Shown here piece after piece: positions 1 to 7,584 of a stretch of 42,540 bases of DNA. Positions within the stretch are counted from its first letter, which is position 1. The number at the start of each line of letters is the position of its first letter. The DNA comes from Promicromonospora citrea. Its GTDB lineage: Bacteria > Actinomycetota > Actinomycetes > Actinomycetales > Cellulomonadaceae. The stretch spans positions 1 to 42,540 of the forward strand of contig NZ_JABEMG010000027.1 of NCBI RefSeq assembly GCF_013004695.1, in the 5' to 3' direction. The position numbers and the translations under genes were made by a program. The notes beneath the pieces are model-generated. The model saw nothing but the letters and a program-made list of their open reading frames with translations, was not told where the DNA came from and did not search any database.

Positions 1-1
1 C

Positions 2-523
2 ACCGGGGGCGGCCAGGACGGGTCGGCACCGACCACCGAGGGCAGCGCACGACCGGCCGCCGCGGCCTCGGGCGGGCCCGCCGACCTGCCGACGTTCGAC
101 CCGTCGTCGGCCGTGGCACGGTACGCCGACGGGTTCCCGCCGGACCTCTTCCCGGTGCCGGAGGGCGCCACCCTGCTCGCGTCGTCGGCTCGCCCGGCGG
201 GCGGCGGCGAGCAGAAGGGCGAGCAGGAGGACGAGCCGAAGGGCAAGGACGGCGGCAAGGCCCCCGCGCTGACCCAGGTGACCCTCAACCTGGCGTCCCA
301 GCTCCCGACCGAGAAGGTCATGGAACAGGCGCGCACGATCCTCGTCGGCCAGGGGTTCGAGGAGATCGAGGCGCCCGACGCCGGCGGCCTGACCGCGCAG
401 ACGGCCTTCCTGCGGACCACGAGCTCCAAGGCCGGTGAGGTCCAGGAGTCGCTCGTGGTCGGTGTGCTCGACGACGGCGAGCGCAGGCTCGCCACGATCA
501 GCGGCACGGTCAAGGCCCCGTAG
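2..523 (+). CDS. Hypothetical protein, 3' part only (5' end outside window)
   Basis: The reading frame is already open at the left edge and ends with TAG at 521-523, so only the C-terminal part is seen. The visible part begins with a low-complexity stretch rich in Gly, Ala, Pro, Thr and Ser, then a charged Lys/Glu/Asp linker. It ends in a compact region of about 80 residues containing LTQVTLNLASQLP and ESLVVGVLDDGERR that looks like a small folded alpha/beta domain. I do not recognise the family and see no catalytic motif. The stop codon overlaps the -10-like hexamer of the next gene, 9 nt downstream. An internal ATG or GTG start cannot be excluded, but the frame is coding-like from base 2. 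Confidence 0.6.
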   Translation, partial: TGGGQDGSAPTTEGSARPAAAASGGPADLPTFDPSSAVARYADGFPPDLFPVPEGATLLASSARPAGGGEQKGEQEDEPKGKDGGKAPALTQVTLNLASQLPTEKVMEQARTILVGQGFEEIEAPDAGGLTAQTAFLRTTSSKAGEVQESLVVGVLDDGERRLATISGTVKAP

Positions 524-526
524 GCT
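521..526 (+). promoter_or_regulatory. -10-like hexamer TAGGCT for the polyprenyl synthase gene
   Basis: TAGGCT is followed by 6 nt and then the GTG start at 533, the spacing expected if transcription begins at the start codon. The TAG is also the stop codon of the preceding frame. No convincing -35 is seen. Confidence 0.45.
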
Positions 527-532
527 GGGGGC

Positions 533-1681
533 GTGTCCGCCCTGCCTGCCCGTCCCGGCGCCCTGAACCCCGCAGCCCTGCTCGACGTCGAGAACCTCCG
601 TGCCGACGTCGACGCCGCGGTGACCGCCCACCTCGCCCTGCTCGGCGCGGAGGTGAGCGCCATCAGCCCCAGCGCCCAGGCGATGGTCGACGAGGCTGCG
701 GGCCTGCTGCTGGGCGGCAAGCGGCTGCGCGCGGCGTTCTGCTACTGGTCGTTCCGGGCGCACGGCGGGTCGGGCGACCCGGCCGACCCCGCGCGCACCG
801 CGGCCGTGCGCGTCGGTGCCGCGCTCGAGCTCTTCCAGGCGGCGGCCCTGCTGCACGACGACGTGATGGACAACTCCGACACCCGGCGCGGCCGGCCGAC
901 GGCCCACCGCGCGTTCGCGGCACAGCACGTGGGGGCGGGCTGGTCCGGTGACGCCGACCGGTTCGGCGACGCCGCGGCGATCCTGCTGGGCGACCTCGTG
1001 CTGCTCGCCGCGCAGCGCGAGCTGTCGGCGGCGCTCGAGCCGCTGCCCGCGACGATCACGGAGCCGGTGCGCGCGCGGTTCGACACCATGCAGAGCGAGG
1101 TGGTCGTGGGCCAGTACCTCGACGTGCTCGTCCAGGCCCAGCCGTGGGGCGAGGACCCGGCGTCCGACGAGGAGCGCGCCCGGCGCGTGCTGCGCGCCAA
1201 GACCGCGAGCTACTCGGCCGCGGCGCCCCTCGCGCTGGGTGCGCTGCTCGCGGGCCGCGGCACCGAGGCCGCCGCGACGATCGAGGCGGCGGGCCTGCCG
1301 CTCGGCGAGGCGTTCCAGCTCCGGGACGACGTGCTCGGCGTGTTCGGCGACCCTGCCGTGACCGGCAAGCCCGCGGGCGACGACCTGCGCGAGGGCAAGC
1401 GCACCGTGATCGTGGCCCGCACGCTCGCGCTGCTGCCGGACCCGCACGGTCCGCAGGCGACGGTCCTGACCGAGGCCCTCGGCGACGCGCACCTCACGGA
1501 CGAGGACGTCGAGCGGGTGCGCGAGGTGATCGTGTCGTCGGGCGCGCTCGACGCGGTCGAGCACCTCATCGTCGACCTCGCCGTGCGCGCGCACGCGCTG
1601 CTCGACCTCGCGGAGCTCGGCGACCCGGGGCGCGGCGTGCTCACCGACCTGGCGCACGCCGCCGTCGACCGGGCGGCCTGA
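533..1681 (+). CDS. Polyprenyl diphosphate synthase (IdsA/GrcC type)
   Basis: 382-residue trans-isoprenyl diphosphate synthase, which condenses isopentenyl diphosphate onto allylic diphosphates to make precursors of quinones or carotenoids. The substrate motif GGKRLR lies at 61-66, the first Asp-rich motif DDVMD at 109-113 and the second Asp-rich region (FQLRDDVLG) at 261-269. The residues four and five places before the first motif are both Ala (104 and 105). Small residues there usually allow C20 or longer products, so chain length is an inference. The GTG start at 533 has no Shine-Dalgarno sequence but has TAGGCT 6 nt upstream, which suggests a leaderless mRNA. In mycobacteria idsA2 (Rv2173) is also near pknL. 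Menaquinone made from such chains would serve the respiratory genes later in the window, an indirect link. Confidence 0.9.
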   Translation: MSALPARPGALNPAALLDVENLRADVDAAVTAHLALLGAEVSAISPSAQAMVDEAAGLLLGGKRLRAAFCYWSFRAHGGSGDPADPARTAAVRVGAALELFQAAALLHDDVMDNSDTRRGRPTAHRAFAAQHVGAGWSGDADRFGDAAAILLGDLVLLAAQRELSAALEPLPATITEPVRARFDTMQSEVVVGQYLDVLVQAQPWGEDPASDEERARRVLRAKTASYSAAAPLALGALLAGRGTEAAATIEAAGLPLGEAFQLRDDVLGVFGDPAVTGKPAGDDLREGKRTVIVARTLALLPDPHGPQATVLTEALGDAHLTDEDVERVREVIVSSGALDAVEHLIVDLAVRAHALLDLAELGDPGRGVLTDLAHAAVDRAA

Positions 1682-1723
1682 GCTGGACCGCCTGAGCAGA
1701 GCCGCCTGAGCAGGAGCGGTCCG

Positions 1724-3646
1724 TCAGAACGTCCAGACCACGACCTCGCCGCCGGGCGCGAGCTGCTCCCCCGCCGCCGGGTCCGTCTCGACGACGCCCT
1801 TGCCGAAGATCTCGCCGAACCCGCGCGGCACGACCACGTACCCGGCCTCCTCGAGCACCTCGGTCGCCTCCTCGAGCGACAGGTCGACGACGTCCGGCAC
1901 CGTGCCCTCCGGGCCCCGGCTCACGACCACCGTGACGGTGCCGTCCTGCGCCACGCCCTCGCCCGCCCCGGGCTCGGTGCGGATCACGGTCCCCGGCGCC
2001 GCCTCGTCGTCGAACACCTCCTCGCGCTCGACCCGCAGCCCCTCGGCCTCCAGGGCGGCGACGGCGTCGTCGGCGGCCGCCCCCGCGACCTCCGGCACCG
2101 TGACGGGCGGTGGCCCCTCGGAGACGGTGAGCCGCACACGCTCGTCCGTGGGCACCCGGTCGCCGTCGCGCACCGAGGCCCAGATGACCTCACCGGCCGG
2201 GCCGTCGTCCGTGTACTCGCGCGAGACGTCGACGTCCGTCAGGCCCGCGGCCCGCAGTGCCGCGACGGCGTCCTCCTCGGACATGCCGACCAGGCCGTCG
2301 GGCACGTCGGCGAGCTCCTGACCCAGCGAGACGACGAGCTCGACGGGGGCGTCGCGCTCCGTGCGGCTGCCCTCGTCGGGCCGTACCGAGATCACCTGGC
2401 CCTCGGGCACGTCGGAGTCGTACCGCTGCCTGGTCGACGCCGTGAGCCCCGCCTCCGCCAGGGTGTCCTGCGCCTGCTCCACAGCGACGCCGACGACGCC
2501 GTCGGGCACCACCGTGAAGGCGCCGGGCCCGTGCTCGGTGTACCACCATGCGGCGAGCAGCACGACGACCAGGCCCAGCACGAGCGCGAGGTTGCCGCGC
2601 CACCGCCGTCGGGGCGCGGTCGGCGGCGCGGGTGACGCGGTCTGCACGGGCGGACGGGGCGGCTGCTGCGCCGCCCACCGCCCTGCCTGCGGCCGCTCGA
2701 CGACGGCGGTGCGCGCGGCGGTGTGCGCCGCCCGGACCGCCGTGGGCGACGGCGGGGGCGCCGCCTTGGCGGGGATGTCCAGCACCTCGTTCGGGATCCG
2801 CCGGAACGTGGTGCGCAGCAGCTCGAGGGCGTGCGCGGCGTCCGGCGGGCGCTGGTCGGGGTCGCGCGAGGTGAGCGTGCGCACGAGGTGGTCGAGGGGG
2901 CGGCCGAGGTGCCCGGCGAACGCGCTCACGGGCGGGACGTCGTTGTTGACGTGCGCGAAGGCGACCTGGATCGCACCCTCCCCCTCGTGCGGCAGGCGGC
3001 CGGTGAACATCTCGAACGCGAGCACTCCCACCGCGTACACGTCGGCGCGGGCGTCCACGTGGCCGGTCGAGATCGTCTCGGGCGCCAGGTAGGCCACGGT
3101 GCCGAGGACCGTGCCGGTGGTCGTGTTCGACACCTCCGAGACGGCCCGAGCCAGACCGAAGTCGGCGACCTTCGGCCGGCCGGTGCCCGCCTCGAGCAGG
3201 ACGTTCTCGGGCTTGATGTCGCGGTGCACGACGTCCTTGGCGTGCGCGGCGGCCAGCGCCGACAGCACGGTGTCGAGGATCGCGAACGACCGGCGCAGCG
3301 TGAGCTCGCCCTCGCGGATGAGGTGCCGCAGGTTGGTGCCCGGCACGTACTCCATCGTCAGGTACCGCATGTCGCCGTCGGTGCCCTGGTCGTAGACAGC
3401 GACGACGCCGTGGTGCTGGAGGCCGGCCGCCGAACGGGCCTCGCGCTCGAACCGCTGCAGGAAGCTGGCCGCCTGGTCACCTTCGGCGAGGTGCGGGTGC
3501 ATGACCTTCAGCGCGATCTCGCGGTCCAGCCGTGTGTCGTGCGCGCGGTACACGGTGGCCATGCCGCCGCGAGCCACGCGCGCCACGATCCGGTACCGCC
3601 CGTCGACCAGGCGGCCGATGAGCGAGTCCGCCGTCACCTGAGCCAC
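1724..3646 (-). CDS. pknL: PknL-like Ser/Thr protein kinase with four PASTA domains
   Basis: 640-residue membrane kinase. From the N-terminus: a kinase domain with the Gly loop ARGGMATVY, the ATP-binding Lys at 47, HRDIKPEN with catalytic Asp 143, DFG at 162-164, a Thr-rich activation loop (SNTTTGT, about 173-179) and APE at 188-190. A Pro/Ala-rich juxtamembrane linker follows, then one membrane helix at about 352-369 and four extracellular PASTA repeats, which in this class bind muropeptides or cell-wall precursors. The neighbour at 3765 resembles Rv2175c, the known PknL substrate, which supports the PknL assignment over PknB. M. tuberculosis PknL lacks PASTA repeats, whereas other actinobacterial PknL proteins have them. 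The frame stays open to GTG 3703, but GTG 3646 is chosen because a -10-like TACACT lies 7 nt upstream and the extra residues look non-coding. Confidence 0.88.
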   Translation of the reverse strand: MAQVTADSLIGRLVDGRYRIVARVARGGMATVYRAHDTRLDREIALKVMHPHLAEGDQAASFLQRFEREARSAAGLQHHGVVAVYDQGTDGDMRYLTMEYVPGTNLRHLIREGELTLRRSFAILDTVLSALAAAHAKDVVHRDIKPENVLLEAGTGRPKVADFGLARAVSEVSNTTTGTVLGTVAYLAPETISTGHVDARADVYAVGVLAFEMFTGRLPHEGEGAIQVAFAHVNNDVPPVSAFAGHLGRPLDHLVRTLTSRDPDQRPPDAAHALELLRTTFRRIPNEVLDIPAKAAPPPSPTAVRAAHTAARTAVVERPQAGRWAAQQPPRPPVQTASPAPPTAPRRRWRGNLALVLGLVVVLLAAWWYTEHGPGAFTVVPDGVVGVAVEQAQDTLAEAGLTASTRQRYDSDVPEGQVISVRPDEGSRTERDAPVELVVSLGQELADVPDGLVGMSEEDAVAALRAAGLTDVDVSREYTDDGPAGEVIWASVRDGDRVPTDERVRLTVSEGPPPVTVPEVAGAAADDAVAALEAEGLRVEREEVFDDEAAPGTVIRTEPGAGEGVAQDGTVTVVVSRGPEGTVPDVVDLSLEEATEVLEEAGYVVVPRGFGEIFGKGVVETDPAAGEQLAPGGEVVVWTF

Positions 3647-3653
3647 GGGGTGG

Positions 3654-3659
3654 AGTGTA
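3654..3659 (-). promoter_or_regulatory. -10-like TACACT for the kinase gene
   Basis: On the minus strand TACACT ends 7 nt before GTG 3646, giving a predicted leaderless transcript. It lies in the short divergent region shared with the gene at 3765. No clear -35. Confidence 0.4.
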
Positions 3660-3752
3660 CGGGTGACCTCCCTCGCGGGGGGCGAAACGCCCGTACCGGA
3701 CACCGTGCCGTTGCCGGATCGTTGCCGGGCGCCGGGTCACGGCCGCGTCGCC

Positions 3753-3758
3753 TAGGCT
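3753..3758 (+). promoter_or_regulatory. -10-like TAGGCT for the Rv2175c-like gene
   Basis: TAGGCT, 6 nt, then GTG 3765: the same layout as upstream of the polyprenyl synthase gene. No clear -35. Confidence 0.45.
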
Positions 3759-3764
3759 GCACCC

Positions 3765-4130
3765 GTGACAGATCTCGACGCCCTCGTGGGCGAATGGCTG
3801 ACCCTGCCCGACCTCGCCGAGACCCTCGACGTCGAGGTCGGCAAGTGCCGGGGCCTGGTCCGCGACCGGTACGTCGTCGGCATCAAGCGCGGCGAGCGCA
3901 AGACCTTCCAGGTACCCGCACGGTTCGTGCTCCCGGAGGTCGACGGGCGCCCCGGGCCCATCCCCACCCTGCGCGGCACGGTGATGCTCCTGGCCGACGC
4001 CGGGTTCACCGACGAGGAGATCCTCGAGTGGCTCTTCACGCCGAACGACGAGCTCGGCGAGCAGCCCGTCGACGCCCTCATCCACGGCAAGCGCGCCGCC
4101 GTGCGCCGGGTCGCCCAGACGATGCTGTGA
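3765..4130 (+). CDS. Rv2175c-like small DNA-binding protein (predicted PknL substrate)
   Basis: 121-residue protein with an N-terminal winged-helix-like segment (WLTLPDLAETLDV followed by VGKCRGLVRDRYVVG) and the conserved downstream region FTDEEILEWLF. The M. tuberculosis homologue Rv2175c binds DNA and is phosphorylated by the kinase encoded next to it, which lowers its DNA binding. The same divergent kinase/regulator pair is present here. The Rv2175c N-terminal phosphorylated extension is not obvious in this protein, which starts almost directly with the folded domain (MTDLDALVGEW). The start is fixed by GTG 3765 with a -10-like box 6 nt upstream. Targets are unknown. Confidence 0.8.
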   Translation: MTDLDALVGEWLTLPDLAETLDVEVGKCRGLVRDRYVVGIKRGERKTFQVPARFVLPEVDGRPGPIPTLRGTVMLLADAGFTDEEILEWLFTPNDELGEQPVDALIHGKRAAVRRVAQTML

Positions 4131-4154
4131 CCGGGCCGCGCTGACCGTGCCGGC

Positions 4155-5516
4155 TCAGGCCCGCAGCATCTCCGCGACCTGGAACGCCAGCTCGAGCGAC
4201 TGCTGGTGGTTGAGGCGCGGGTCCACGAGGGTCTCGTACCGCAGCGCGAGACCCTCGTCGGAGATCTCCTCGCTCCCGCCGAGCACCTCGGTGACGTCGT
4301 CGCCCGTCAGCTCCATGTGCAGGCCGCCCGGCACCGTGCCGAGCCGCTTGTGCACCTCGAAGAAGCCCGCGACCTCGTCGAGCACGTCCGTCAGGCGGCG
4401 GGTCTTGTACCCGCTCGCCGAGGTGATCGTGTTGCCGTGCATCGGGTCGGTCACCCACGTGACGTTCGCCCCCGACCACGTCACGGCCTCGACGATCGCG
4501 GGCAGCACGTCGCGGACCGTGCCGGCGCCCATCCGCGTGACGAACGTGAGCCGGCCGGGCAGGTTGTCCGGGTTGAGCCGCTCGGTGAGCGCGAGGGCGT
4601 CCTGCGGCGTCGTGCCCGGGCCCAGCTTGACGCCGATCGGGTTGGCGATGCGGGACATGAAGTCGACGTGCGCGCCGTCGAGCTGGCGCGTGCGCTCGCC
4701 GATCCACAGGAAGTGGGCGCTGGTGTCGTACGCCTTGCCGGTGCGCTGGTCCGTGCGGGTCATGGCGCGCTCGTAGTCGAGCACGAGCGCCTCGTGGCTC
4801 AGGAAGAACTCGACCGAGCGGAGCGCGTCGAAGTCGGCGCCGCACGCGTGCATGAAGCGGATCGCGCGGTCGATCTCGTCCGCCGTCTTCTCGTAGCGCG
4901 CGTAGGCCGGGTTGCGCATGAAGCCGCGGTTCCACTCGTGCACCTGGCGCAGGTCGGCGAACCCGCCCTGCGTGAAGGCCCGCACGACGTTCGCCGTGGC
5001 CGACGAGATCCGGTAGGCCTGCTCGAGGCGCTCCGGGTCGGGCGTGCGGTCCTGCTCGGTGAAGGCGAAGCCGTTGATCATGTCGCCGCGGTAGGCCGGC
5101 AGGGTCACGCCGTCGCGCGTCTCGGTGTCGCTCGAGCGCGGCTTGGCGTACTGGCCGGCCATGCGGCCCATCTTCACCACGGGCGTGCTCGCTCCGTGGG
5201 TCAGCACCACCGCCATCTGCAGGATGGTGCGGATCTTGTTGCGGATGCGGTCGGCGTTCGCCTCGGCGAACGTCTCCGCGCAGTCCCCGCCCTGCAGCAG
5301 GAACGCCTCACCCCGGCCGGCGGCGGCGAGCCGCTCGGTCAGGGTGTCGGCCTGTGCGGGCACCACGATGGGTGCGGCCTGTGCCAGCCGCCCGGTCGCG
5401 GCGGCGAGCGCCGCCGGGTCCGGCCAGGTCGGCTGCTGGCGCGCCTCCAGGGTCCGGAAGTGGTCCAGCCCGGCCGGTCCGGCGGACCGCTCCGCCGGAC
5501 CGGTGACGACGCTCAT
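4155..5516 (-). CDS. aroG: Class II 3-deoxy-D-arabino-heptulosonate 7-phosphate synthase
   Basis: 453-residue class II (plant/actinobacterial type) DAHP synthase. It joins phosphoenolpyruvate and erythrose 4-phosphate in the first step of the shikimate pathway. Visible family motifs are LLQGGDCAETF with the metal-binding Cys 79, the segment from KMGRMAGQYAKPRS (115-128) to YRGDMINGF (142-150), and DPMHGNT near the C-terminal third with a metal-ligand His. ATG 5516 has an AAGGA ribosome site 8 nt upstream. The frame is open far upstream, but that part is the shadow of the pfp gene. It lies 41 bp downstream of pfp on the same strand, so the two are probably co-transcribed. M. tuberculosis aroG (Rv2178c) has the same location next to pknL. 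Confidence 0.93.
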   Translation of the reverse strand: MSVVTGPAERSAGPAGLDHFRTLEARQQPTWPDPAALAAATGRLAQAAPIVVPAQADTLTERLAAAGRGEAFLLQGGDCAETFAEANADRIRNKIRTILQMAVVLTHGASTPVVKMGRMAGQYAKPRSSDTETRDGVTLPAYRGDMINGFAFTEQDRTPDPERLEQAYRISSATANVVRAFTQGGFADLRQVHEWNRGFMRNPAYARYEKTADEIDRAIRFMHACGADFDALRSVEFFLSHEALVLDYERAMTRTDQRTGKAYDTSAHFLWIGERTRQLDGAHVDFMSRIANPIGVKLGPGTTPQDALALTERLNPDNLPGRLTFVTRMGAGTVRDVLPAIVEAVTWSGANVTWVTDPMHGNTITSASGYKTRRLTDVLDEVAGFFEVHKRLGTVPGGLHMELTGDDVTEVLGGSEEISDEGLALRYETLVDPRLNHQQSLELAFQVAEMLRA

Positions 5517-5557
5517 CGGCCCGTCCTTCGGGTCGCGCCCCGTGGTGCCCGCACCGC

Positions 5558-6784
5558 TCAGTGCTCCGCGGGCGCGGCCGGCTTCAGCGGCTGGCCGATG
5601 TCGGACAGGATCTGCCCGAACCACTCCTGCGAGACGTCGAAGGCCTTGCCGCCGGCGATGCGCGGGAACGCGATGGCCTTGAGGCGGTCGCCGTCCTCCT
5701 CGTCGTGGCCGATGACGCCGGACTCGCCACGCAGGGCGCACTCGACCGCGTAGTCCGTCATGGACTTGATGAGGCGCAGGTCCTCGCTGTTGGCCGCGGC
5801 CGCGCGCGAGAAGTAGCCCGACTTCTGGACCATGACCTTCTCGGCGCCGAGCTTCTCGGCGAACTGCTTGGCGAACCACTGGCCCGGGTTGATGGTGTCG
5901 AGCTTGACGTGGCCGAACGGGTCGCGCTCGACGGTCTCGCCCGCCGCCTCGAGCTGGGCCACGATCTCGTGCATGCCCGCACCCTCGGACAGGAAGATGT
6001 TGACGTTGCCCTGCGTGTCCATGATCTCGCGCAGGCGCTTGGCCTCGCCCTCGATGTCGATCTCGAGCTCGGGCAGGAACACCGCGTGCACGTCCCAGCG
6101 CTCGCGGGACAGGCCGAGCGACGGCGCCCACTCCTGCTCGTCGAGCCAGCCGCGGTACGCCTTGGCGGTGGCGGCCGTGAGCCAGCCGCAGTGGCGGCCC
6201 ATGACCTCGTGCACGATGAGCATGCGCGGCCCGACGCGGTTCTCGCCGATGACGTTGGCCGCGAACTTCGCGCCCTCCTCGGCGGCGGTCCAGGCACCGA
6301 GCGACTGCTTGATGGGCACCACGTCGTTGTCGATGGTCTTGGGCAGGCCGACGACGGTCAGCTCGTAGCCGTTCTCGTGCAGGTAGGCGGCGAGGTCGGC
6401 GGCCGTGGTGTTGGTGTCGTCCCCGCCGATGGTGTGCAGCACGTCCACGCCGTCGGCCTTGAGCTGCTCGGCGGCGACGTGCAGCGGGTCCTGACCCTCC
6501 TGGACGAGGCCGCGCTTCACGGCGTCCTTGACGTTGGTCAGCTTGACGCGCGAGTTGCCGATCGGCGAGCCGCCGAACCGGTGCAGCACGTGCGCCTGCT
6601 TGCGGGCCTCGTCGTCGATCTCGATCTTGTTGCCGGTCAGCAGGCCGTGGTAGCCGTGCAGGTAGGCGATGATCTCGATCTCCGGGTCGAGCTCGGTGTA
6701 ACGCTCGATCAGACCGCCGACCGAGGACGACAGGCAGGGCGCGAAGCCGCCGGCGGTCAGCAGGGCCACACGACGAACAGCCAT
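5558..6784 (-). CDS. pfp: Pyrophosphate-dependent 6-phosphofructokinase
   Basis: 408-residue phosphofructokinase-family enzyme interconverting fructose 6-phosphate and fructose 1,6-bisphosphate in the cytosol. The phosphoryl-donor site reads GGDD (120-123), where ATP-dependent enzymes have GGDG, and the catalytic loop reads PKTIDND (148-154), where ATP enzymes have PGTIDND. This Asp plus Lys pair is the established signature of pyrophosphate-dependent enzymes, because the Asp side chain blocks the ATP alpha-phosphate. The sugar-phosphate motif MGRHCGW is at 195-201. ATG 6784 is preferred over GTG 6796 because AGAGG lies upstream of it, although the spacing is long. It is followed by aroG. Pyrophosphate dependence would make the step reversible and able to use PPi from biosynthesis; that is inference from residues. 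Confidence 0.9.
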   Translation of the reverse strand: MAVRRVALLTAGGFAPCLSSSVGGLIERYTELDPEIEIIAYLHGYHGLLTGNKIEIDDEARKQAHVLHRFGGSPIGNSRVKLTNVKDAVKRGLVQEGQDPLHVAAEQLKADGVDVLHTIGGDDTNTTAADLAAYLHENGYELTVVGLPKTIDNDVVPIKQSLGAWTAAEEGAKFAANVIGENRVGPRMLIVHEVMGRHCGWLTAATAKAYRGWLDEQEWAPSLGLSRERWDVHAVFLPELEIDIEGEAKRLREIMDTQGNVNIFLSEGAGMHEIVAQLEAAGETVERDPFGHVKLDTINPGQWFAKQFAEKLGAEKVMVQKSGYFSRAAAANSEDLRLIKSMTDYAVECALRGESGVIGHDEEDGDRLKAIAFPRIAGGKAFDVSQEWFGQILSDIGQPLKPAAPAEH

Positions 6785-6941
6785 CTTGAGGAGCACCTCT
6801 CATCAGGGAACTTTCGCGGGTGCCCCGACCGGCCTCCGGCCCGCGCGGCACCCCTCGTCGTCATCCTACTGAGGGCCGGGGACACCGCCCGTCACGTCCG
6901 GTGACTGAGCACGCGGACCGCGGCACGGTGGGCGGGCGTGA

Positions 6942-6947
6942 GAGAAT
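6942..6947 (+). promoter_or_regulatory. Possible -10 (GAGAAT) upstream of the GNAT gene
   Basis: GAGAAT would place a transcription start near 6954, so the leader would be little more than the hairpin at 6957-6983. No matching -35. An in-frame ATG at 6946 also exists, which would make the hairpin coding; I consider that less likely. Confidence 0.25.
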
Positions 6948-6956
6948 GGGGACCGA

Positions 6957-6989
6957 GCCTCCCGACGCACAGCGTCCGGAGGCTTTTTT
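6957..6989 (+). terminator. Terminator-like hairpin with embedded ribosome binding site
   Basis: GCCTCC (6957-6962) pairs with GGAGGC (6978-6983). After one C-C mismatch, GACGC (6964-6968) pairs with GCGTC (6972-6976), around an ACA loop. Six Ts follow at 6984-6989, so this is a textbook intrinsic terminator. It ends one base before the ATG of the GNAT gene, and its 3' arm contains that gene's GGAGG ribosome binding site. No plus-strand gene precedes it. Confidence 0.75.
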
Positions 6990-6990
6990 C

Positions 6991-7527
6991 ATGACCACGC
7001 ACACACCGCACGCCCCCGCACGACTCGTCCTGCGCCCCACGACGCCCGCCGACCGCCCGCTGCTCGAACGCCTCTGGCTGCTGTTCCGCCACGACATGTC
7101 CGACGTCACCGGCGCCCTGCCCGACGCGACCGGCCAGTTCCGCCGCGAGCGCCTGGACGCGGCGTTCACCGAGCCGGGGTGGCACGGCGTCGTCGCCCAC
7201 CTCGAGGGCGACGGCACGCCCGCGCCGGTGGGCTTCGCCCTGGTCCGCGGGACGGACCAGGACACCCGCGTGCTCAGCTCGTTCTTCGTCGTGCGCGGGG
7301 CGCGTCGCGGCGGCGTCGGGCGACGGCTGGCCGCGCACGTGCTGGCCGCCTTCCCCGGGCGCTGGGAGATCGCCTTCCAGGACGCCAACCGGCCCGCGGT
7401 CCGGTTCTGGCGGCAGGTGGCCACCGAGGCCACGGGCGAGGACTGGACCGAGGAGCACCGCCCGGTGCCGGGCCGCCCCGACCTGCCGCCCGACACGTGG
7501 ATCACGCTCGTGACGCACGGCCGGTAG
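6991..7527 (+). CDS. GNAT-family N-acetyltransferase
   Basis: 178-residue acetyltransferase of the Gcn5-related fold. The acetyl-CoA binding motif A is visible as FFVVRGARRGGVGRRLAAHVL (around residues 100-120), followed by the beta5 strand WEIAFQDANRPAVRFWRQV, typical of the family. The substrate cannot be inferred. The ATG at 6991 follows GGAGG with 8 nt spacing, but that site is inside the terminator-like hairpin described separately. The gene converges with the acyl-CoA ligase gene, and a long perfect hairpin lies between them. Confidence 0.8.
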   Translation: MTTHTPHAPARLVLRPTTPADRPLLERLWLLFRHDMSDVTGALPDATGQFRRERLDAAFTEPGWHGVVAHLEGDGTPAPVGFALVRGTDQDTRVLSSFFVVRGARRGGVGRRLAAHVLAAFPGRWEIAFQDANRPAVRFWRQVATEATGEDWTEEHRPVPGRPDLPPDTWITLVTHGR

Positions 7528-7541
7528 GCGGGGGCGCACGG

Positions 7542-7576
7542 CGAAGCCCCCTGCGCCGGTGGCGCAGGGGGCTTCG
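7542..7576. terminator. Bidirectional hairpin between convergent genes
   Basis: A perfect 16-bp stem (7542-7557 with 7561-7576) around a GGT loop lies in the 57 bp between the stop of the GNAT gene and the stop of the acyl-CoA ligase gene. There is no long T run on either strand, but position and stability fit a shared terminator. Confidence 0.8.
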
Positions 7577-7584
7577 TCCGCTGG

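Noticed and set aside
4206-5753. Long open frame on the plus strand opposite aroG and pfp
   Set aside because: High-GC shadow frame: composition is Arg/Val/His-rich with no domain, and the minus strand carries clear aroG and pfp motifs.
6820-6990. N-terminal extension of the GNAT protein (from ATG 6946 or earlier)
   Set aside because: It would translate the terminator stem and T run. ATG 6991 gives the normal family N-terminus and has a spaced GGAGG.
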